Assembly (NCBI GenBank): GCA_021018815.1
Contig: JAITYX010000131.1
Location: 737,001 to 801,000, forward strand
Direction: 5' to 3'
DNA: 64,000 bases
From: Talinum fruticosum
Taxonomy: Eukaryota > Streptophyta > Magnoliopsida > Caryophyllales > Talinaceae
Shown here: positions 57,343 to 64,000 of the stretch, one piece after another
Layout: each line of letters starts with the position of its first letter
Numbering within the stretch: position 1 is the first letter of the stretch
Notes under the pieces: generated by a model
Seen by the model: the letters and a program-made list of their open reading frames with translations, nothing else
Databases searched by the model: none
What the model was told of the DNA's origin: nothing
Made by a program: the position numbers and the translations under genes

Positions 57343-57680
57343 ATGCCTCCCGAGGTAGGTAGGTGGAATGTGGAACAAATAGCGATTGAGCACCGCCGAC
57401 CATCCTTTGCCGCGAAGGCGTTCTACCAGCTCCTCTTTGATGATGCTTGGAAGTCAGGGTTGATAAATGATTGTGAGAAGTATGGTAAGTTGTTTCCAGC
57501 CACGATCCGTTCCGAGTGGGACACGCTTGAGGCTTGGGTGGAATGTAACCACGATCGCATCGTTGGGCTTTAATCGGTGAACCTTAATTCTTCGGTGAAC
57601 GTTGCGACGGGAGGAGGAACCGCTCCCGGAGTTGGCTCGTCGTCTGTCCCTCCCTTGGAGAGTGGAGAGTTAGCGAGATG
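57343..57680 (+). pseudogene. antisense ORF remnant of the Tat-type element
   Basis: A plus-strand frame, opposite to gag and protease, reads MPPEVGRWNVEQIAIEHRRP, then FYQLLFDDAWKSGLINDCEK, to a stop at 57571-57573. Beyond the stop the same frame stays protein-like (GGGTAPGVGSSSVPPLESGE), as if the stop were recent. Tat-lineage elements such as Grande are known to carry an extra ORF in antisense between pol and the 3' LTR; the position fits. I do not recognise a domain, so the function is unknown. Confidence 0.5.
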
Positions 57681-57689
57681 ACCCTTTTA

Positions 57690-58740
57690 CTTCCTCTTAG
57701 GGTCGGAGGGACTTGCCCAAGGCAAAGGGGAGTAGCCTCCTTGCGGAGAAGAAGATGCGCCTCCGGCGGAGAAGAGGCGGAACCTTCCGACGGAGAGGAA
57801 GAGGAACGATTCGGCGGAGAGGAAGAGGAACCCTCCGAAGGAGAAGTGAGGTGGTAGCCATGGCTCTCCTTACGTCCGAGTAGTGTAACCGTAGCGTAAT
57901 AGTACAGCCATAGCGTCGTAGCGTAGCATCTTGAGTTTTAGACGCTTTGCTTCCCTTGTAATGGCGCACTGCGCGTTCTTGTCTCAATGAATGAATGAGT
58001 GAAGGAAGTTTGCTTTGTCAACTTTGCTTTCCTTCGCTTTCTTGTCTTGTAGTAGACGCTCTGTTGCGATAAACGATTTTCACTTAGCCCCTCGGGCCTA
58101 GAGAGTAATTTTTGAGCATCCTTTCAGCCTCCCGGAGGCTTGAAAGTGCTTGAGTATGGATATCTCGCTAGGGGACATCCAACGGGGAACGTGATCTCCT
58201 AACTTTAAGTTAAGAATGCAAGTGCCCATGATGGAATGGGTCTTTGCGCGACCTTTCGATTTCCGAAGGTTCGAAAGTGCGTGAGTGATAGCTTCTTGAA
58301 GGGTACCACCTTATGGGGCTGAGAGTGCGATTTTCGGCTCCCGGAGGCCAAGTGGTCGCTGAGTGTAAACCGACCTTGTTCCCCAAAGGATAGCCCCTTG
58401 TGAAGGTAGGGATGCGACTTGTTAGCCCTTGGGGCTAAGTCGCCGCTGACGAGCTTCGGGCCTTGCTCGTTTCGTTCTTGCAATTCTCGCAATGTTTGTG
58501 ATGGATTGTTTGATTGATTTTTACTTAGCCCCTTGGGGCTAAAAAGGAGTCCTGCGGGGAGGATGAGTTTTCTTGTGATCCTCCCGGGGGCTCTTCCGTG
58601 GAGGATGAGTCCTCCCATGGTCCTTCTAGGGCTCTTGCGGGGAGGATGAGTCCTCTCGTGATCCTTCTAGGATCCTCAAGGCGTCCCAGCCCCTATGTGC
58701 CTCGGATCCGAAGAAAGTGAGTTTGCCCACGGTAGCGTTG
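57690..58740. other. non-coding region upstream of the 103-bp array
   Basis: It contains CGGAGAGGAAGAGG-like repeats at about 57770-57850 and degenerate forerunners of the array unit (GTGCCCATGATGGAATGGGT near 58220; GGAGGATGAGTCCTC three times at 58556-58660). Long frames such as 58205-58618 on the minus strand have no domain. Confidence 0.5.
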
Positions 58741-59665
58741 TCATGGGTCTTTTACGCAACCTTTCAGCCCCGGAGGCTCGAAAGTGCATGATCGTCGAGC
58801 GCGACCTCCTATCCTTAAGTTAGGAGTGCGAGTGCCCATGCGGACATGGGTTTTTATGCGACCTTCTAGCTCCAAGTAGGCTTAGAAGTGCATGACTGTC
58901 AAGCGCGACCTCCTATCCTTAAGTTAGGAGTGTTAGTGCCCATGCGGACATGGGTCTTTACGTGACCTTCCAGCTCCCGTAGGCTTAGAAGTGCATGATT
59001 GTCAAGCGCGACCTCCTAACCTTAAGTTAGGAGTGCGAGTGCCCATGCGGACATGGGTCTTTACGCGACCTTCCAGCTCCCGTAGGCTTAGAAGTGCATG
59101 ATTCTCGCTAGGGAACATCCCACGGAGAGCGCGACCCCTAACCTTAAGTTAGGAGTGCGAGTGCCCATGCGGACATGGGTCTTTACGCGACCTTCCAGCT
59201 CCCGTAGGCTTAGAAGTGCATGATTGTCAAGCGCGACCTCCTAACCTTAAGTTAGGAGTGCGAGTGCCCATGCGGACATGGGTCTTTACGCGACCTTCCA
59301 GCTCCCGTAGGCTTAGAAGTGCATGATTGTGAAGCGCGACCTCCTAACCTTAAGTTAGGAGTGCGAGTGCCCATGCGGACATGGGTCTTTACGCGACCTT
59401 CCAGCTCCCGTAGGCTTAGAAGTGCATGATTGTCAAGCGCGACCTCCTAACCTTAAGTTAGGAGTGCGAGTGCCCATGCGGACATGGGTCTTTACGCGAC
59501 CTTCCAGCCTCCCGTAGGCTTAGAAGTGCATGATTCTCGCTAGGGAACATCCCACGGAGAGCGCGACCCCCTAACCTTAAGTTAGGAGTGCGAGTGCCCA
59601 TGCGGACATGGGTCTTTACGCGACCTTCCAGCCTCCCGTAGGCTTAGAAGTGCATGATTGTGTGT
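58741..59665 (+). repeat. tandem array of 103-bp units, eight clear copies
   Basis: The core CCCATGCGGACATGGG recurs at 58835, 58939, 59042, 59164, 59268, 59370, 59473 and 59597: spacings 104, 103, 122, 104, 102, 103, 124. The two long spacings come from units carrying an extra segment of type CTCGCTAGGGAACATCCCAC. Each unit holds two inverted repeats: CTCCTAACCTTAAGTTAGGA(G) and CCCATGCGGACATGGG. Units in the middle are nearly identical while outer ones are diverged. It lies in the non-coding part of the Tat-type element. Confidence 0.93.
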
Positions 59666-59935
59666 CCTCCGAGAGGTGTTCCTTTTATGAAGTTAGGCGT
59701 ACGATTTTTTAGCTCCTGAGGCTAAGTTATCGCTACCGCAACTTCGAAGGATGTCCCCTTTGTGGAGGTGGAAATATGACTTGTTAGCGCCCGGAGGCTA
59801 AGTCGTAGTTTGATGTCGAGAGACGTTTCGGCTTCGAAATTGTATGCTTCGTTGCGGAAATATTTTTTCGAAGTTACGCAATTTTTTATTTTATTTTATT
59901 TTATTTAAGACTCTTGATCCCAACCTCTCACACCG

Positions 59936-59998
59936 ACCCTTCTTACCGACCCCTAAGACCGACCCCTAAGACCGACCCCTAAAACCGACTCCTAAAAC
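59936..59998 (+). repeat. 13-14-bp tandem repeat ACCGACCCCTAAG
   Basis: Five imperfect tandem copies (ACCGACCCCTAAG, ACCGACTCCTAAA) just before the C-rich tract. The same ACCGACCCCTCCC word recurs inside the tract, linking the two. Confidence 0.8.
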
Positions 59999-60039
59999 GT
60001 ATCGCTTGCCTTGCTTGCTTGCTCTCTTCCCTCGGCCCA

Positions 60040-61035
60040 CACTCTCTCCCTCCTCGCTGGGCCTGCCCTCACTCGGCCCACCTCTCCCCCTCTCGGCTCC
60101 CTCTCTCCCCGCCGGGCCTCTCCCTCCCTCGCTGGGCCTCTCTCTCCCTCTCGCGGCCCATCTCTCCCCTCTCGGCTCCCTCTCTCCCCGCCGGGCCTCT
60201 CTCCTCCCTCGCCGGGCCTCTCTCTCCCTCTCGCGGCCCAGCCTTTCCTCCCTCCCGCGGCTCCCCTTCGGTCCTCTCTCACTCCCGCACCCCTCTCCCC
60301 CATCCGGCTCGCTTCCCCTTTGGCCCACACTTTCGAATCTCCCTCCTCCCGCCTCTCCCTCTCCTTCCCGCCCTAGGCTGCGCTGCTGCTACCATTACAG
60401 CCCTCACCCTCTCCTCTCGGTCTCGCCGCTGCCGAGCCCTCCTGCCGCCGCACTTCGCCGGACCCCCACCCCAGGACCGACCGCCCGGTCCGACCCCGGT
60501 GACGACCCCTCCCCTCACCCTCTCCCTCACTCTCGCTCATGCTCCCTCCCTCTCGGCCCTCTCGTTCTCCTCGCTCGGGCTCGGTCCTGCCGGACCGACC
60601 CTCGCCCTCACGCTCGGACTCGGCTCTCCCGAAGACCGACCCCTCCCCGACCCTTCGCTCGCACCCTCTCGGCCTCGCTCTCTCGCTCGCCGACTCTCTC
60701 TCTCTCGCTCGCTCTCCTTCGCTCGGGCTCGGTCCCGCCGGACCGACCCCGCCCTCACGCCGGACTCGGTCGGCCCCGACCGACCCCTCCCCTCCCCTCA
60801 CTCTCTCAGCACTCTGCTCTCGGCTCTCTCGCGCTCTGCTCTCCCTCGCTCGGGCTCGGTCCTGCCGGGACCGACCCCGCCCTCACGCCCGGACTCGGTC
60901 GGCCCGGACCGACCCCTCCCTCCCCTACTCGGACTCGGTCTCGAAGAGACCGACCCCTCCCCTCCCCTACTCGGACTCGGTCTTCTCGTAACCGACCCCT
61001 CCCCTACCCCTCACGCCCTCCACTCTCTCTCTCGC
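60040..61035 (+). repeat. 1-kb C/T-rich strand-asymmetric tract with internal duplications
   Basis: The plus strand is nearly all C, T and scattered G. An 81-bp unit starting CGGCTCCCTCTCTCCCCGCC occurs at about 60092 and 60173. A roughly 75-bp unit with GCTCGGGCTCGGTCCTGCCG and CGGACTCGGTCGGCC occurs at about 60570, 60718 and 60846, with shorter forms near 60925 and 60970. Frames of over 360 codons open on the plus strand only because stop codons are rare in such sequence; they are Pro/Ser/Leu/Arg repeats and not genes. Confidence 0.9.
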
Positions 61036-61057
61036 AAGCAACACGCCAAAAATGCCC

Positions 61058-61091
61058 AAACCCTAACCCTAACCCTAACTCTAGCCCTAGA
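61058..61091 (+). repeat. short telomere-like CCCTAA stretch
   Basis: AAACCCTAACCCTAACCCTA, then ACTCTAGCCCTAG. There are three CCCTAA hexamers, whereas the usual plant telomere unit is CCCTAAA. It is too short and internal to be a chromosome end. AAACCCTAA is also a common plant promoter word (telo-box). Confidence 0.6.
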
Positions 61092-62700
61092 ATTTTTTAA
61101 TTTTTATTTTATATAATGCTGGCATATTTTTGGGGAAACTTTCCCGACCAATTTTATGCGTAAGAATTTTGCACAGGGGCGGAAAAATACCGACCTTGAG
61201 TTTAGAGCGAAGAAACCGTAGGCTCCTTCGGACGGACAATATCGACCCAATTCGTATCGGAAATGCGATGGCCATGACTCCGCTGGTTGAAACATGTTGA
61301 GCTTGAATATATCAACTCCTTAGTATGGGCCTTCGTAGGGTGCCTCCGATTGTGCCCAAATCGTAATTTTACGTTGGAGGTCTTCGTTAGCTTCTCGTTT
61401 ACCTCCGAACTTGATATCGTCAAACGATGTTTAGCGTTGGGCTATAATAACGACCGTGCGCCTTGACGGCCAAAAATCTTCTTCGTCGTCAATTTGTGAA
61501 CCATCGCTCATTTGATTTTTAAGAAAAATGTGGGCACCCGATTTATCCTTTGCCTGAATTTGGAGCTAAGCGATCGTAGATTGAACCTTGTAGCATTGGA
61601 GCAGTTTCTTGTTGAACAAAAGTGTTCTTCAAGGGCGTTGATCTCTTGCCTTTTTCCGGTGACCTAAGGCTTGAGTGATGTCTCTTAGAGATCCTCTATG
61701 ATCTTATGTGATTTTCGTTTGTCGAATCGCGTACGCTCGTAATTTTTTCGTCCAAGAGGCCTTTCTTTTGACGAATGTACGCATCCGAGGACCATAGTCG
61801 TTCTCTTCATGCTTGGCATTGACTTGTGCTATGCTTGGACCTTACTCTAAAGATCTCACTTTGGAGTCAAGTTCCTTGACCGTATCAATCCCTTAGGAAG
61901 AAGCGCCAAAGGAGGGGGAGATCCCCGAGGATGATGGCGTTGGCGAGGATGCCAAAGATGGCTCCGAGGATTGGCCCCCTTTCCATGACTCTTCGTGGGC
62001 TATGAGTTATTTTTGACGTCCCGCGTGCCATTATGACTTGATACTCTTTCGTTTTGCTTGAACTTTTATCTTCGATCGATCCTTGCCGTGATGCTTGTTG
62101 GATGCTTACTCGACCTCGTTGCTTCTTTTTATTGTTGCCGATTTTTGCTTTCGCCGCTTGGGGTACGTGATCATAGTGGGGTCTTCTTTGAGTCTTACAA
62201 CTTGGCTACCCCAGGGATTGTATTAGCCCCAGTGTTGCCCCCAAAATCGGCACAATAAAAAACATACAACGAAAGAAACTAGCAGCAGTAGTCGCCTTAG
62301 GGGTTATATTAGCCCCTACCTTTTCTTCTAACTTTGACAAAGTTAAGAAAATACAACGAAAGGAACTAGGGACTTGGGTGCTTTAGGGGATTGTATTAGC
62401 CCCTATTCATGCCCCCAAGATCGTCTTTAAGTGAAATATGAGACGTAAAAAGCTTGCTCGTTGTATTGATAAAGGATCGAAGTCCGTACAAAAGAGAGGA
62501 ATGTGTGCCCTCGTTGAGCGCTTTCGGAAAAGTCGCGTCAATCGTGGGTGATTCCTTTACAAAATCTTTGGGACTTGGCTGGGTGGGTCTTTAAAGAAAG
62601 GCCCCCACTCCGCATAATGAGCTCGCACTATCTACATAAGCACCATTATCTCCCGAGTTCGATGTCTTCTGGAGGTGCAAGTCGGACCTTGACACGATTT
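61092..62700. other. non-coding region of the Tat-type element with AGGGG-ATTAGCCCC repeats
   Basis: No domain seen on either strand. A phrase of the type AGGGGATTGTATTAGCCCC occurs three times (about 62213, 62290 and 62386), each next to sequence resembling a purine tract on the minus strand. A minus-strand frame near 62640-62740 reads MMVCFTTPENRVKV and may be the first residues of pol after the protease. Confidence 0.45.
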
Positions 62701-62757
62701 TCCGGGGTGGTGAAGCACACCATCATAGTCTTGGAGACTTTAGTTGGGGCTCCGCTT

Positions 62758-63255
62758 TTAGCTTCTTGCCCTTAGGATCACCGTGAGTCCTCCCTCCTCT
62801 TCTTGCTTCTCCATCAAAGGTCGAAGGCTTACTATATAGCATTCACGTGCAGTCTTTTGGTCTCCGTAGGTCTCACCTACGGATCCGTCGTCAAGCTCAT
62901 ACCTCATGAGGAGAAGGTATGGAGCGACGACCGCTTTGATCTGGTTGAGGGTGGGACGTCCAATGATGACGTTGTAGGCAGAGGGGGTGTCGATCACTAG
63001 GAATTTGACTTCGATGTTTCGGCCCCCGACCTTCTCTCCAACCCCGACCGGTAGGCGGATCATGCCTATGGGGTGTATCGCCCGCCCTCCGAATCCAACG
63101 ACAGGATTGACGAGGGAGACTAGATTCCGAGGGGCATACTTCAGCTGTCTAAGGCATTCCATGGTGATGACGTCTACCGAGCTCCCCGTGTCGATAAGAA
63201 CCCCGCGGACCATGGCGTCCGAAATCTTCGGCAGTGATGACCAAAGGATCCTCAT
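62758..63255 (-). pseudogene. retroviral-type aspartic protease of the Tat-type element
   Basis: The protease cleaves the gag-pol precursor. The frame holds VLIDTGSSVDVITMECL with the catalytic DTG at residues 22-24, the flap-like VVGFGGRAIHPIGMIRLP, SAYNVIIGRPTLNQIKAVVA and YGDQKTARECY, a full set of Tat-lineage protease motifs. The 63255 ATG is not the real start: upstream the minus strand reads VPTVTFGEQDLK and AAPHEDPLVIT in another frame, so a frameshift lies near 63225. The catalytic motif is intact, unlike most other enzymes in the window. Confidence 0.9.
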
Positions 63256-63413
63256 GTGGGGCGGCCATGCTTTTCAAGTCTTGTTCGCCGAAGGTCACCG
63301 TGGGCACCTTCGGAGGTGGAGGTTGGCCGGTGATCGTGACTTGTTGAGCGCTCCCGAGGTGAGCCTTCCAAGAGGAGAGGGTCGTGCCCCCGCAAATCCC
63401 CCAGCGATGGTGG

Positions 63414-64000
63414 CTACAATCTTAGTAGCATCGTCCTCATCGTAGTGCTCATATGCTTGCCTTGAAGAACCTCCTTGAGCTCCATGAGTATCTTTTTGAG
63501 GAAGCGATCAATTTGCCCATTATCCGCCAACTCCCCAAGCGCCTTCTTTAACGCGCGACACTCAGTAGTGTTGTGTCCTGGCTTGTTCATGAAATTCGCA
63601 ATATTTGTTGGAAGCTCGCGCTTCGCATGAGTGGACATGGGAGGTGGTTTTTTAGCATGGGGTGCCCTTTGATCTCCATCGAATACTCGGGGTCGGCGTT
63701 GAAGCGGTGGTCAACTTCATTTCGAGGATTAAATTTTCCATCTCCTCCTTTCTTTCGACCTCATCTCCTTCCTCCGCACGGATCTCCGTGGCTTGAATAA
63801 AGTCGGCCGCCTTTCGGAGTGCTTCGCCAAGGTGGACACCTTTTGTTCAGCGAGGGAAAATTTGAATCTTCCGCTTCGAGTCCGTTAAGGAAGGCAAGTG
63901 TAGGCGACTCCATCTTGCAGTGTCGAGATAAGGACAGACCTCTCCATGAAACCTTCGGACATAGTCTTTAAGGGTCTCGTTTCTCCCTTGCTTAATCTTG
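63414..64000 (-). pseudogene. gag of the Tat-type element, C-terminal part
   Basis: From the window edge the minus strand reads KIKQGRNETLKDYVRRFHGE, the Retrotrans_gag pattern (Q...E.L..Y..RF..E). It then has, in shifted frames, FLNGLEAED and LRKAADFIQATEIRAEE near 63800-63900. After another shift NKPGHNTTECRALKKALGEL and IDRFLKK at about 63490-63590 are the zinc-knuckle region (H..EKGH.T..C..LK). At least two frameshifts break it. The N-terminus lies beyond the window. Confidence 0.85.

Larger units (their letters stand above)
56693..64000 (-). mobile_element. Tat-type Ty3/gypsy retrotransposon, 3' side (runs off the window)
   Basis: On the minus strand: gag (beyond 64000 to about 63430), protease (63255-62758), a short remnant of pol N-terminus (to about 62640), a long non-coding region with repeats, a purine tract and the 3' LTR (57319-56693). 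Reverse transcriptase, RNase H and integrase are absent, so a large deletion removed most of pol or the element is a gag-protease derivative. Composition is much more GC-rich than the rest of the window, which fits a recent arrival. The 5' LTR lies outside the window. Confidence 0.75.

Noticed and set aside
56863..57393. 176-codon minus-strand frame
   Set aside because: Lies across the LTR and its purine tract; no recognisable domain, composition driven.
58741..59665. CRISPR-like array
   Set aside because: The units are tandem and nearly identical throughout, without unique spacers, in a plant retroelement; it is a satellite-type array.
61058..61091. Telomere or interstitial telomeric array
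   Set aside because: Only about three CCCTAA units, not the plant CCCTAAA type, embedded in element DNA on both sides.
60006..61116. Open frames of 364 and 365 codons on the plus strand
   Set aside because: They lie in C/T-rich repeated DNA where stop codons are rare; the products are Pro/Ser/Leu/Arg repeats without any domain, and both frames are open at once.

Overview
This window is nuclear DNA from a flowering plant, almost certainly a eudicot. The evidence is plant-type CACTA (En/Spm) transposons, RNase H-bearing L1 LINEs, Ty3/gypsy retrotransposons with plant-type primer-binding sites, a plant Ulp1-type transposon protein, AT-rich intergenic DNA and a leader/TATA layout typical of plants. 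Nothing bacterial, organellar or viral is visible. Most of the 64 kb is transposable-element DNA. Only one convincing intact host gene is present, a 169-residue membrane protein at 24711-25220.

Layout. 1-6.4 kb: degenerate transposon DNA with a broken Ulp1-protease gene (2142-5525) whose catalytic Cys codon now reads Ser. 6.5-14.6 kb: a decayed minus-strand Ty3/gypsy element (integrase remnants, polypurine tract, primer-binding site). Its 3' LTR was split by a 2854-bp solo LTR of another element (8157-11010, target duplication TGTAA). 14.6-24.2 kb: AT-rich DNA with a LINE 3' end, small foldback elements, a hairpin cluster (20805-21125) and a possible 53-residue secreted peptide. 24.2-28 kb: the host gene and a possible first exon at 27504. 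28.4-37.2 kb: one minus-strand LINE split by a second, nearly full-length minus-strand LINE (29219-35558) with a 16-bp target duplication.

37.2-56.2 kb is a nest of insertions whose order can be read from target duplications and interrupted coding sequence. A foldback MITE holds CACTA-A (37464-56092, TSD TAA). The CACTA-A transposase gene was hit by a solo LTR (39129-40477, TSD ATATT) and by a gag-only LTR retrotransposon (42178-54304, TSD near ACAA). The 3' LTR of that retrotransposon holds a MITE (about 46997-53148). The MITE holds CACTA-B (47538-52851, TSD AAT). CACTA-B keeps the N-terminal part of its TNP2 gene and a TNPA/Ptta-like gene, but the catalytic transposase domain is gone.

56.7-64 kb is the 3' side of a minus-strand Tat-type gypsy element: 3' LTR, an antisense ORF remnant, an array of 103-bp units that each hold two small hairpins, a strongly strand-asymmetric C-rich tract, then protease and gag running off the window. 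Most of pol is missing. None of the elements seen here looks able to move by itself. The main interest is the resolvable insertion history and the odd structures left behind: an inverted copy inside one LTR, dead active sites, hairpin arrays and the antisense ORF.
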